Positions 1-7,337 of a stretch of DNA of 64,000 bases are shown here, in pieces. This DNA comes from JBBSIN01 sp038232055 (GTDB lineage Bacteria; Actinomycetota; Actinomycetes; JADGOV01). A model generated the notes under the pieces. That model had not been told where the DNA came from. It searched no databases and saw only the letters and a list, made by a program, of their open reading frames with translations. The stretch spans positions 1-64,000 of the forward strand of contig JBBSIN010000003.1 of NCBI GenBank assembly GCA_038232055.1, written 5' to 3'. Each line of letters begins with the position of its first letter. Position 1 is the first letter of the stretch. Made by a program: the position numbers and the translations under genes.

Positions 1-1
1 C

Positions 2-118
2 AATGCTGGCGGGTCCGGCTTCCCAGCGCGGCTGGCGATCCTCGCAGCCGCCGTGTTGGCCGGCATGGTGGTGGCCCTGCTCGCCGTACGCCGAAGCCGA
101 CGTGCGGCGCTCCGATGA
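2..118 (+). CDS. C-terminal end of a membrane-anchored protein, cut by the window edge
   Basis: Only the last 38 residues are visible. A Gly/Pro-rich stretch is followed by one hydrophobic segment of about 20 residues (Ala/Leu/Val-rich) and then a short basic tail with several arginines, ending in TGA. This is the usual layout of a C-terminal membrane anchor on an exported protein. The stop overlaps the ATG of the next small reading frame as ATGA, which suggests the two are translated together. The family cannot be named from this fragment. Confidence 0.55.
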   Translation, partial: NAGGSGFPARLAILAAAVLAGMVVALLAVRRSRRAALR

Positions 119-270
119 CTCCGGGCACCACCGATCGGCCGAGAACCGGGGTGCAGCACGGCGTGCTCACTGCGGCACTGGCCGGCGGGTTGGCGCTTGC
201 GGTTCGCTTCCGGGTTTTGATCGGGGGGCCGGCGGTGGCGCAGTCGCCGCGTACCGGCGCTCATGGCTGA
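115..270 (+). CDS. small hypothetical protein, 51 aa
   Basis: The frame opens at an ATG that overlaps the stop of the preceding gene (ATGA), the arrangement used repeatedly in this window for coupled genes. The product has a polar N-terminus, one Ala/Leu-rich hydrophobic stretch at roughly residues 17-31, and a Pro/Arg-containing tail. It resembles a short membrane or exported peptide, but I recognise no family. It may instead be the 5' remnant of a longer gene that has been truncated, since about 80 bases of apparently non-coding DNA follow. The overlapping start is the main support. Confidence 0.3.
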   Translation: MTPGTTDRPRTGVQHGVLTAALAGGLALAVRFRVLIGGPAVAQSPRTGAHG

Positions 271-352
271 CATCAGCAGAATTGCCGCTGGGATGCCTGG
301 CTATCGACCAGACATCGTGACGGTCTGACCCGCATGGGTCTCGGAGTCGGCC

Positions 353-649
353 CTAGCCGCCCGCCATGGCTCCGACGACCAGAAACGGCTCGTTGCCCAG
401 CGCAATCGCGTCGGGCAGTGGAGCGTCGGGCGGCTCGTGGGACAGGTCCTGCTCGCACGCGAAAAACCGCACGAAGGCCCGACGTTGAAACGTGGCCTGG
501 TCGCGGATCGTCCCGCGCAGCATTGGGTAGCGCCCCTCCAGCGCGTCCAGCACCGCTCGCTGCGTGACCTGACCGTCGACGTCCAGCTTCACCTCGCCGT
601 CGACGCGCGCGAGCGTCCGCAGGTGTGCGGGAAGCACGACTCGAATCAT
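353..649 (-). CDS. MoaD/ThiS-family small sulfur-carrier-like protein
   Basis: A 98-aa protein with the ubiquitin-like beta-grasp pattern of MoaD/ThiS proteins: an N-terminal beta strand rich in Val/Leu, a central Asp-Gly turn region, and a C-terminus ending in Gly-Gly. In this family the terminal diglycine is adenylated and thiocarboxylated to carry sulfur for molybdopterin, thiamine or other cofactors. The ATG at 649 overlaps the stop of the propeller gene (ATGA), so I preferred it over longer upstream starts. The partner is an Asp-box propeller rather than a molybdenum cofactor gene, so its acceptor pathway is unknown. A second MoaD-like gene lies at 37929. Confidence 0.75.
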   Translation of the reverse strand: MIRVVLPAHLRTLARVDGEVKLDVDGQVTQRAVLDALEGRYPMLRGTIRDQATFQRRAFVRFFACEQDLSHEPPDAPLPDAIALGNEPFLVVGAMAGG

Positions 650-1761
650 GGCAGCGTCTGCACCTCGACAGAGAGCACGGGCGGCAGGTCTCGGACGATG
701 GGCGCCCAGCTGTTTCCGGCGTCGGCCGATGCGTAGACCTGCCCACCCGTCGTACCGAAGTAGACCCCGCAGGAGTCGAGCGAGTCGACGGCCATCGCGT
801 CGCGCAGCACATTGACGTAGCAGTCGCTCTGCGGCAGGCCGTTGGTGAGCGCCTCCCACTCGTTCCCACCCGTCCGGCTGCGGTACACGCGCAGCTTCCC
901 GTCCGGCGGAAAGTGCTCGGAGTCACTCTTGATCGGCACGACATAGACGGTGTCCGGCTCGTGCGCGTGGACGTCGATCGGGAAGCCGAAGTCGGTCGGC
1001 AGGTTGCCGCTGACCTCGTGCCACGAGCCGCCGGCGTCGTCGCTACGCATGACGTCCCAGTGCTTCTGCATGAACAGCACCTCTGGACGTGACGGATGCA
1101 TCGCGATGCGATGGACGCAGTGGCCGACCTCGGCATCCTCGTCGGGGATGCCGCCTGACCGAAGCCCGCGGTTGATCGGCTGCCACGTCTCGCCCGCGTC
1201 GTCGCTGCGGAACGCGCCGGCAGCCGAGATGGCAACGAAGATCCGTGCTGCATCGCTCGGGTCCAGGAGAATCGTGTGCAGGCACATGCCGCCGGCGCCC
1301 GGCTGCCAGGACGACCCGGAGCCGTGACCGCGCAGACCGGAGAGCTCCTGCCACGTGCGCCCGCCGTCGGTCGAGCGGAACAAGGCGGCGTCCTCCACAC
1401 CGGCGTAGACGGTGTCGGGGTCGCTCAGCGACGGTTCGAGGTGCCAGACCCGCGCGAACTCCCAGGGGTGCGGCGTGCCGTCGTACCACTGGTGGGTGCC
1501 GGGGACGCCGTCGTACGCGAACTCGTTGCCCACCGGTTCCCACGTCTTGCCGCCGTTGTCGGAACGCTGGATCTGCTGCCCGAACCAGCCGCTGGACTGC
1601 GACGCGTACAGCCGCGCCGGATCCGCCGGGGACCCCTTGACGTGGTAGATCTCCCAGCCGGCGAAGTGTGGACCGCTGACGTCCCACTCCTCGCGCTTTC
1701 CGTCCGAAGCCAGGACGAACGCGCCTTTGCGCGTCCCGACCAGCACCCGCACCCCACTCAT
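646..1761 (-). CDS. Asp-box (BNR) beta-propeller protein, sialidase/VPS10-like
   Basis: A 371-aa protein with at least five Asp-box motifs of the form S-x-D-x-G-x-[T/S]-W (for example SDNGGKTW, STDGGRTW, SDDAGETW), spaced 40-80 residues apart. This predicts a multi-bladed beta-propeller like those of sialidases, VPS10 domains and photosystem II assembly factors. I see no signal peptide, so the protein is probably cytoplasmic, which argues against a secreted sialidase. The ATG at 1761 is preceded by a strong GGGAGG ribosome site. It is the upstream gene of a two-gene unit with the MoaD-like protein. The substrate or partner is not evident. Confidence 0.75.
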   Translation of the reverse strand: MSGVRVLVGTRKGAFVLASDGKREEWDVSGPHFAGWEIYHVKGSPADPARLYASQSSGWFGQQIQRSDNGGKTWEPVGNEFAYDGVPGTHQWYDGTPHPWEFARVWHLEPSLSDPDTVYAGVEDAALFRSTDGGRTWQELSGLRGHGSGSSWQPGAGGMCLHTILLDPSDAARIFVAISAAGAFRSDDAGETWQPINRGLRSGGIPDEDAEVGHCVHRIAMHPSRPEVLFMQKHWDVMRSDDAGGSWHEVSGNLPTDFGFPIDVHAHEPDTVYVVPIKSDSEHFPPDGKLRVYRSRTGGNEWEALTNGLPQSDCYVNVLRDAMAVDSLDSCGVYFGTTGGQVYASADAGNSWAPIVRDLPPVLSVEVQTLP

Positions 1762-1940
1762 CCGTACTCCCTCCCGAGCTTCCCGCCGGACTTCACGACA
1801 GCGACGACGGCACTCTCCTCCATCGGCCTGAGGCGGCCGTCACAAGCCACCCAGTTGAGACGGTGGCGGCCGCCGTAACTCATCGCTCGCCAGAACGCTG
1901 TCATGATTGAGCGTCGCTTGGACCAATCGCGGGAGGCAGG

Positions 1941-2468
1941 GTGGCGGACATCGGCGACGGGGGGCTGAAGCAGGACGACGGGCAGGGGCGGCCGGAACCG
2001 TCGGCAGAGCTGCGCACCGTTCGGCTGCTGCGCTTCCCGCTACGGCTGTGGCTACGCGCCGACGAGCACTACGCGGAGCTCATGCGGGAGTTCGCTCTGC
2101 TCGCGATCGCCGCGCCGCAGGACCGACCGGCGCCCAACGTGCCCGCGCGCCTGCTCGCGCTGGTCGATCAGCTGACCTTGCAGTACGCCGCCGCCAACGC
2201 CGCTACCGACGTGGCCCGGGACGAGGCGCTAGCCCGCGGTGAGCTGAGCGTTGAGTTGATCTATCGGTCCCCGGTCGAGGTCAAGGCGGCCGCCGAGGCG
2301 CTTCACGGGATGCTGGCCGAGGCCGACGAATACTGCCGTGCCGGCCAGGACCTGCTTACGCTCGCAGCGCCGTCGGACGTGTGGGCCTTCGTGGACTGGT
2401 ACCTCGGCGAGTTCGGCTCGCAGATCGACGGGCGAGCACCAGTCGCCTGGCCGGGCCCGCTGGACTGA
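1941..2468 (+). CDS. conserved actinobacterial hypothetical protein, 175 aa
   Basis: Starts at GTG 1941 with GGGAGG nine bases upstream. The N-terminal 25 residues are polar and probably disordered. The remainder looks mostly helical and amphipathic, with a conserved-looking basic/aromatic patch (LLRFPLRLWLR) followed by an acidic helical region and a Trp/Tyr-rich C-terminus. There is no transmembrane segment or signal peptide. I have the impression of a family found near anti-sigma or PP2C regulatory genes in actinobacteria, but no such neighbour is present here, so no function is assigned. Confidence 0.65.
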   Translation: MADIGDGGLKQDDGQGRPEPSAELRTVRLLRFPLRLWLRADEHYAELMREFALLAIAAPQDRPAPNVPARLLALVDQLTLQYAAANAATDVARDEALARGELSVELIYRSPVEVKAAAEALHGMLAEADEYCRAGQDLLTLAAPSDVWAFVDWYLGEFGSQIDGRAPVAWPGPLD

Positions 2469-2493
2469 CTTCGCTCACGTGGCTGCCAAGCGC

Positions 2494-2637
2494 TCAGACG
2501 GCGGCGAGATCCAGCTGCCGCAGGGCCTCCCGGTCGTCGGCCAGCGTCGTGACCCGGCTGAGCACGCGGCCGGCGAGTAGAGCCAGCGGGATACTGATCG
2601 TGCACCACAGGATAAGGACCAGGGCCAGCAGCGCCAT
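2494..2637 (-). CDS. small single-pass membrane protein, 47 aa
   Basis: Opens with ATG at 2637, five bases after a GGGAGG ribosome site. The first 25 residues form one strongly hydrophobic helix (Ala/Leu/Ile/Val with one Trp and one Cys). A cytoplasmic-type tail with Arg, Asp and Gln follows. The good ribosome site and clean hydrophobic helix followed by a charged tail make a real small protein likely. It points away from the mannosyltransferase and is convergent with the hypothetical gene at 1941. Function unknown. Confidence 0.55.
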   Translation of the reverse strand: MALLALVLILWCTISIPLALLAGRVLSRVTTLADDREALRQLDLAAV

Positions 2638-2738
2638 GGAGCCTCCCTTCTGCCGTTCCCCCGTTGTGTCCATCCTTCCCCAAGAAGGTCACATTCGGGT
2701 TACTGGCCTCGCCACACTCTTACCACTGTGCGGGACCC

Positions 2739-4142
2739 TTATGCTCGCCGCCGCGACGTAACAACCGCGACAATTGCCACGCTAAGGAGCAGCCAGGGGG
2801 CGACGCCGGTGCGGAACGTGCCCGCGAGGTGGGCGACCGAGCCGGACAAGGGCACCGCACGGCCGGGCACGTACGCCAGCGTCAGCACGGCGGTGTGGGC
2901 AGTGAGCAGGGCGTCGAAGGCCGACCTCGGCACCAACGCCAGCAGCGCCCACGCGGTCGCGTCGTACCAGGGGAGCGCGTACGGCGCCGCCAGCACGTAG
3001 CCGAGGCTCACCGCCAGCGTGACGCGCACGGCCGGATCCCCAGGCGGAAGCGCCCGCAGGAGCAGCAGGACGAGGCCGATGCCGATCGCGACTGCCGCGT
3101 AGGAGATCAGGCGGCGCGAGATCGTGTCGCCGTACCGGGGGTCCAGAACGTCGGCCAGCGGCCGCCAGGGCGTGGCCCAGGAGACGAAGCGGGACGCTGC
3201 CCGCACCTGGCCGAGGGCGTGTGGGCCGGCGAGAGCGTACGACGCCGCGAGCACGGCGGCCGTTGCGCCCACGACGGTCAGCAGCCGCGGCCGGGAGTGT
3301 CGGGCCGCCCAGCCGAGCCCCACCACAATCGCGGCACCGGGCAGTTTGATCGCTGCGGCTGCTCCGGCCGCGACGCCGGCGGCGAGGGGTGCCCGGGCGG
3401 CAAGCACGAGCGCGCCGGTGACCGCCAGGGCGACGATTGTGTCGAGATGCGCGCCGGCGACGAGCTGGAACAGCAGGAGCGGGTTCAACAACCAGAGCAG
3501 GGCCGCCCGCCGGCGACGATCCGGCGTACCGGCCAGCCGCTGCAGGAGGAGGCCGGCAGCGACGAACGCTGCGGCATTGAGCAGACCCAGCAGCCCGACA
3601 GCCCCGCGGGTCGACCCTCCGGCCGCCCGGGCGACGAGGGCCTGCTCTGCCGTCGCGAGGGGGCCGTAGACCGACGGGCTGTCGCGCCAGGGAACCTCCA
3701 CGGCTGCCCCGACCGGGTCGCCGAGGGCCGTGAGATCGGCCGCCGTCGTGGCGTAGGGGTCGTGGCCGGTCGCGGCCATGCGCCCGTACGCCGCGTAGCT
3801 CTTCGCGTCCGCGGATCCCACCGGCGGCAGCATGGCGAGCGCGGCAGCGGCCAGCGCCCCTGCCGCGACCAGCCTGCGCGGGTCGGGACACCAACCGTGT
3901 GCGAGCGCCCGAAGGCCGCCCAGGAGACCGGCGACGCCGAGCACGGTCGCCGCGACGAGGAGCGCCGTCACCAGGCCCGCCGGCGGGTGGACGCTCAGGG
4001 CGTACGGCGGCAGCGGCCCGAGCCGGCGACCGGGCAGCGGCGACACGGCGGCGCTCGGCCCGAGGAGCGCCGTCGCTGCGACGGCCGCCACCGAGGCGGT
4101 AATCGCGCTCAGCGCCCACCGAGGGGCCGAGGTGCGGCTCAC
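2739..4142 (-). CDS. GT-C family polyprenol-phosphomannose-dependent mannosyltransferase (MptB-like)
   Basis: A 467-aa polytopic membrane protein with about twelve hydrophobic segments. The first large extracytoplasmic loop holds a GHDPY motif followed about 35 residues later by a YGPL motif, the pattern of the MptB/DUF2029 GT-C enzymes. These use decaprenyl-phosphate mannose outside the membrane to extend lipid-linked mannans in actinobacteria. I chose GTG 4142, which has GGGGAGG eight bases upstream. The open frame extends to 4229, but that extension translates the tRNA-Ser gene and is rejected. The acceptor lipid cannot be deduced. Confidence 0.75.
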   Translation of the reverse strand: MSRTSAPRWALSAITASVAAVAATALLGPSAAVSPLPGRRLGPLPPYALSVHPPAGLVTALLVAATVLGVAGLLGGLRALAHGWCPDPRRLVAAGALAAAALAMLPPVGSADAKSYAAYGRMAATGHDPYATTAADLTALGDPVGAAVEVPWRDSPSVYGPLATAEQALVARAAGGSTRGAVGLLGLLNAAAFVAAGLLLQRLAGTPDRRRRAALLWLLNPLLLFQLVAGAHLDTIVALAVTGALVLAARAPLAAGVAAGAAAAIKLPGAAIVVGLGWAARHSRPRLLTVVGATAAVLAASYALAGPHALGQVRAASRFVSWATPWRPLADVLDPRYGDTISRRLISYAAVAIGIGLVLLLLRALPPGDPAVRVTLAVSLGYVLAAPYALPWYDATAWALLALVPRSAFDALLTAHTAVLTLAYVPGRAVPLSGSVAHLAGTFRTGVAPWLLLSVAIVAVVTSRRRA

Positions 4143-4176
4143 GTCGCCGGCCTCCCCGCCCGCTGCGTCGATGCGG

Positions 4177-4262
4177 CGGAGGATGCGAGATTCGAACTCG
4201 CGAGGGGTTGCCCCCAACACGCTTTCCAAGCGTGCGCCCTAGGCCAACTAGGCGAATCCTCC
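4177..4262 (-). tRNA. tRNA-Ser (GGA)
   Basis: The minus strand folds into an 86-nt class II tRNA. The 7-bp acceptor stem pairs GGAGGAT with ATCCTCC, the anticodon loop carries GGA between complementary CGCTT/AAGCG arms, a long variable arm is present as expected for serine, and the T-loop carries GTTCGAATC. CCA is not encoded. It lies just upstream of the mannosyltransferase gene in the same orientation. Confidence 0.95.
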
Positions 4263-4349
4263 GCCGCCGAGAATACCGCCCCGCTGGGGCCGGCCAGGGA
4301 GCAGTTCGGCCCCGCCGACCGTCGTGGGAGGAGCACTAGAGTGACGGGC

Positions 4350-4440
4350 AGGCCCCTCGCGCGGCGGCCATCCGGTGAACTCCCCCAGGGCTGGAAGGCA
4401 GCAAGGGTAAGCAGGCTCTGCCGGGTGCGCGGGGGGTCCT
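4350..4440 (+). ncRNA. ffs: signal recognition particle RNA, small bacterial (4.5S) type
   Basis: The 5' region (ccctcgcgcggc) can pair with the 3' region (gcgcggggggtcc), closing a long hairpin of about 90 nt. The apical part carries the conserved helix 8 signature: ctggaaggcagcaag, which forms the symmetric and asymmetric loops that bind the M domain of Ffh. This is the small Alu-less SRP RNA. In actinobacteria it commonly lies immediately upstream of dnaX, as here. Ends are approximate. Confidence 0.9.
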
Positions 4441-4441
4441 T

Positions 4442-4489
4442 CTTCTCGGCGGCGCAGCTTCTCGGCGGCGCAGCTTCTCGGCGGCACAG
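4442..4489 (+). repeat. three tandem copies of a 16-bp unit between SRP RNA and dnaX
   Basis: The unit cttctcggcggcgcag occurs three times head to tail at 4442-4457, 4458-4473 and 4474-4489. The first two are identical and the third differs at one base. The array begins right where the SRP RNA 3' stem ends and stops about 25 bases before the dnaX start, so its copy number changes the spacing of dnaX leader sequences. Confidence 0.9.
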
Positions 4490-4513
4490 CCGCCCGTGCC
4501 CCGGGGGGTCACC

Positions 4514-6289
4514 GTGTCGCTTGCGCTCTACCGCAAGTACCGGCCGGGCACGTTTGCCGAGATGGTCGGGCAGGAGCACGTCACCGGTCCGCTCCAGCAG
4601 GCGCTGCGGTCGGGGCGGATCTCGCACGCCTACCTGCTTGCCGGTCCTCGCGGCTGCGGCAAGACCTCGTGCGCGCGCATTCTCGCGCGTTCGCTGAATT
4701 GCGAGCAGGGACCCACGCCGACCCCGTGCGGCGTGTGCGACTCCTGCGTCGCCCTGGCGCCCAACGGGCCCGGCAGCATCGACGTCATCGAGATCGACGC
4801 GGCGTCGCACGGCGGCGTCGACGAGGCGCGCGACCTGCGCGAGCGGGCGTTCTTCGCCCCGGTCGCGTCCCGGTACAAGATCTACATTGTCGACGAGGCG
4901 CACATGGTGAGCCGGGAGGGCTTCAACGCCCTGCTCAAGCTCGTCGAGGAACCGCCGCCGCACCTGAAGTTCGTCTTCGCGACGACGGAGCCGGAGCGAG
5001 TGATCGCGACGATCCGTTCGCGCACGCACACCTACCCCTTCCGGCTCATCGCGCCCGCCGTACTGCGGGAGTACCTCGCCGGCGTGTGCGCCCGTGAAGG
5101 CGCCGATGTCGACCCGCTCGTGCTGCCGCTCGTCGTACGCGCCGGAGGCGGATCCGCTCGCGACGCCCTGTCCGTGCTCGACCAGCTGCTCTCCGGCGCC
5201 GGCCCCGAGGGCGTGACGTACGCCGGTGCGCTCGCCCTGCTCGGCTACACCGACGCCGCGCTGCTCGACGAGGTCGCCGACGCGATCGCGGCCGGCGACG
5301 GGGCCTCTGTTTTCGAGTCGGTCGACCGACTGGTCGACGGCGGCCACGATCCGCGGCGCTTCACCGCCGACCTGCTCGAGCGGTTCCGGGATCTGCTCGT
5401 GCTCGACGCCGTACCGGATGCCGGCGAGAAGGGCCTGCTCGACCTTCCGGCCGACCAGCTCGACCGGATGCGCGCCCAGGCGTCCAGATTCGGCCGCGCC
5501 GACCTCTCGCGCTGCGCGGACATCCTCGCCGCCGGGCTCACCGAGATGCGGGGTACGGCGCCGCCGCGGCTGCTGCTCGAGCTGCTCTGCGCCCGGCTGC
5601 TGCTGCCGGCGGCCAGCGAGGACCCGGCGAGTCTGCGGGTTCGGCTGGACCGGCTCGAGCGGCGATGGGAGGGCGGGCCAGCGGCCGCGTCGACGGCGTC
5701 GGCTCAGCGGACATCCACGACTGCGCTACCGCCGACGACTGCGCCACCGCCGACACCTACACCGCCCGTCTCGGAGCCTGCGCCGGCAGCCGCGTCGGCG
5801 ACCCAACCGGCCGCGACCCAACCGGCCGCAGCCCAACCGGCCGAAGTCCAACCGGCCGCAGTCCAACCGGTCGCAGCCGGTCCCGCGACCGACGACGCGG
5901 GCGTACGCCGACTGTGGCCGGACGTCCTCGACGCGGTGCGCAGCCGGCGCCGTACGCCGCACGCCCTGCTCAGCCAGCACGCCCGGATCCGCGAGGTTCG
6001 CGGGCGGCTGCTCGTCCTCGGCTTCAGCAGCCCGGTGCTGCGCCGGCAGTTCCTCGCGGGTCCCAACGTCGACGTGCTCCGCGAAGCACTCCGTGAGGTG
6101 CTCGGCGGCGAATGGCAGGTGCAGGTCGACGAGGGCGCCGACGCTGGCGATGGACGTGACGGCCTGGCGGCTGGTGTCCCGCCGCCGGACGACCCGCAGC
6201 CGAGCGACGAAATCCTCGACGAGGGCGACGACGACGCGGTAGCCCTGCTGCAGCGCGGGCTCGGCGCGAAAGTCATCGAACCGGACTGA
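4514..6289 (+). CDS. dnaX: DNA polymerase III subunits gamma and tau
   Basis: A 591-aa clamp-loader ATPase. The N-terminus has the typical LYRKYRP entry, Walker A (GPRGCGKTS), a four-Cys zinc module (C..CGVCDSC), Walker B/DEAH (IVDEAHM) and sensor motif near ATTEPE, then the lid and collar domains. A low-complexity Pro/Thr/Gln/Ala linker follows, made of a 15-bp DNA repeat, and then a basic C-terminal tau region. DnaX loads the sliding clamp and couples the replisome. I chose GTG 4514, five bases after a G-run ribosome site; a GTG at 4496 is possible. I see no slippery A-run, so a separate gamma form is not evident. Confidence 0.95.
   Translation: MSLALYRKYRPGTFAEMVGQEHVTGPLQQALRSGRISHAYLLAGPRGCGKTSCARILARSLNCEQGPTPTPCGVCDSCVALAPNGPGSIDVIEIDAASHGGVDEARDLRERAFFAPVASRYKIYIVDEAHMVSREGFNALLKLVEEPPPHLKFVFATTEPERVIATIRSRTHTYPFRLIAPAVLREYLAGVCAREGADVDPLVLPLVVRAGGGSARDALSVLDQLLSGAGPEGVTYAGALALLGYTDAALLDEVADAIAAGDGASVFESVDRLVDGGHDPRRFTADLLERFRDLLVLDAVPDAGEKGLLDLPADQLDRMRAQASRFGRADLSRCADILAAGLTEMRGTAPPRLLLELLCARLLLPAASEDPASLRVRLDRLERRWEGGPAAASTASAQRTSTTALPPTTAPPPTPTPPVSEPAPAAASATQPAATQPAAAQPAEVQPAAVQPVAAGPATDDAGVRRLWPDVLDAVRSRRRTPHALLSQHARIREVRGRLLVLGFSSPVLRRQFLAGPNVDVLREALREVLGGEWQVQVDEGADAGDGRDGLAAGVPPPDDPQPSDEILDEGDDDAVALLQRGLGAKVIEPD
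5801..5875 (+). repeat. 15-bp coding repeat in the dnaX linker, five copies
   Basis: Five head-to-tail 15-bp units of the form rcccaaccggccgca encode QPAAT/QPAAA/QPAEV/QPAAV/QPVAA. The units diverge by one to three bases each, including substitutions at first codon positions, while the frame is kept. They sit between the conserved clamp-loader core and the C-terminal tau domain, where flexible linkers are tolerated. Confidence 0.85.
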
Positions 6290-6335
6290 CGAGCCGTTAC
6301 CCCGGTCGGCGACGCTTCCGTCGTAGGCTCCGACT

Positions 6336-6686
6336 ATGCGACCGGGTGGCCAGCCGAACATGCAGCAGCTGATGAAGCAGGCGCAGCAGATGCAGCAGCA
6401 GCTCGTCGCCGCGCAGGAAGAGTTGGCAGGGGCGGAGGTGCAGGGCACGGCGGGCGGCGGGCTCGTCACCGCCACCGTCGACGGGACCGGCGAGCTGCTG
6501 AGCCTCGTCATCGACCGCTCCGCCGTCGACCCGGACGACACCGAGACGTTGGCCGACCTCATCGTCGCCGCCGTACACGACGCCAACCGGGCCGCCAGCG
6601 AGCTGGCACAGCAGAAGATGGGTCCGCTCACCTCCGGACTCGGCGGTCTCGGCGGACCGGGCGGCCTCGGGCTGCCGGGGATGTAG
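6336..6686 (+). CDS. ybaB: YbaB/EbfC family nucleoid-associated protein
   Basis: A 116-aa protein with an N-terminal Met/Gln-rich coiled helix (MQQLMKQAQQMQQQL), the family's central beta strands with GGG-V-T-a-x-v-x-G, and a Gly/Leu-rich tail. YbaB dimers bind DNA and help organise the nucleoid; the gene sits between dnaX and recR in most bacteria. The start is leaderless-like: TAGGCT at 6324-6329 ends six bases before the ATG and there is no ribosome site. The gene is followed by recR after only three bases. Confidence 0.93.
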   Translation: MRPGGQPNMQQLMKQAQQMQQQLVAAQEELAGAEVQGTAGGGLVTATVDGTGELLSLVIDRSAVDPDDTETLADLIVAAVHDANRAASELAQQKMGPLTSGLGGLGGPGGLGLPGM

Positions 6687-6689
6687 CCG

Positions 6690-7286
6690 GTGTACGAGGG
6701 CGCCGTCCAGGACCTCATCGACGAGCTGGGCCGGTTGCCGGGGGTCGGGCCCAAGAGCGCGCAGCGGATCGCCTTTCACCTGCTCGCCGCCGACCTGGGC
6801 GACGTACGCCGGCTCGTCGACGCGCTCACCCAGGTCAAGGAGAAGGTCCGCTTCTGTCGCATCTGCGGCAACGTCGCCGAGTCCGACGAGTGCCGGATCT
6901 GCCGCGACCCCCGCCGCGACCCCGCGCTGATCTGCGTCGTCGAGGAGCCGAAGGACGTCGTCGCGATCGAGAAGACGCGCGAGTTCCGTGGCCGCTACCA
7001 CGTCCTCGGCGGTGCGATCAGCCCGATCGAGGGTGTAGGCCCGGATGACCTGCGCATTCGGGAGCTGCTCGGGCGACTCTCCGACGGCACCGTGACCGAG
7101 GTCATCCTCGCCACCGACCCCAACCTCGAGGGCGAGGCGACCGCCACCTACCTGGGCCGGCTGCTCAACCCCCTCGGCGTGCGGGTCACCCGGCTGGCGA
7201 GCGGGCTGCCGGTCGGCGGTGACCTGGAGTACGCCGACGAGGTCACCCTCGGGCGAGCCTTCGAAGGCCGCCGGCTGCTCGCCTGA
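6690..7286 (+). CDS. recR: recombination mediator protein RecR
   Basis: A 198-aa protein with the RecR layout: helix-hairpin-helix (LPGVGPKSAQRIAFHLL) at the N-terminus, a four-Cys zinc finger (CRICGNV..CRIC), a Toprim domain with the EEPKDVVAIE motif, and a C-terminal Walker-B-like segment (ATDPNLEGEATATYL). With RecF and RecO it loads RecA onto gapped DNA. Start is GTG 6690, three bases after ybaB, so both are read from one message. No missing residues seen. Confidence 0.95.
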   Translation: MYEGAVQDLIDELGRLPGVGPKSAQRIAFHLLAADLGDVRRLVDALTQVKEKVRFCRICGNVAESDECRICRDPRRDPALICVVEEPKDVVAIEKTREFRGRYHVLGGAISPIEGVGPDDLRIRELLGRLSDGTVTEVILATDPNLEGEATATYLGRLLNPLGVRVTRLASGLPVGGDLEYADEVTLGRAFEGRRLLA

Positions 7287-7323
7287 CCGCCGCGTCATAA
7301 CGGAAGTGGCCGGGTGCGGCCCG

Positions 7324-7329
7324 TAGACT
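7324..7329 (+). promoter_or_regulatory. -10 element of a leaderless lysC promoter
   Basis: TAGACT ends eight bases before the GTG of lysC, and no purine-rich ribosome site lies between. Transcription starting about seven bases after the hexamer would begin at the start codon. No convincing -35 is visible. Confidence 0.6.
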
Positions 7330-7337
7330 CAAAACCC

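Noticed and set aside
4143..4229. N-terminal extension of the mannosyltransferase frame to 4229
   Set aside because: The extra residues come from translating the tRNA-Ser gene; GTG 4142 has its own ribosome site.
4372..4385. GTGAACTCC motif as a PHO box near the SRP RNA
   Set aside because: It is part of the SRP RNA itself and lacks a second in-phase unit.
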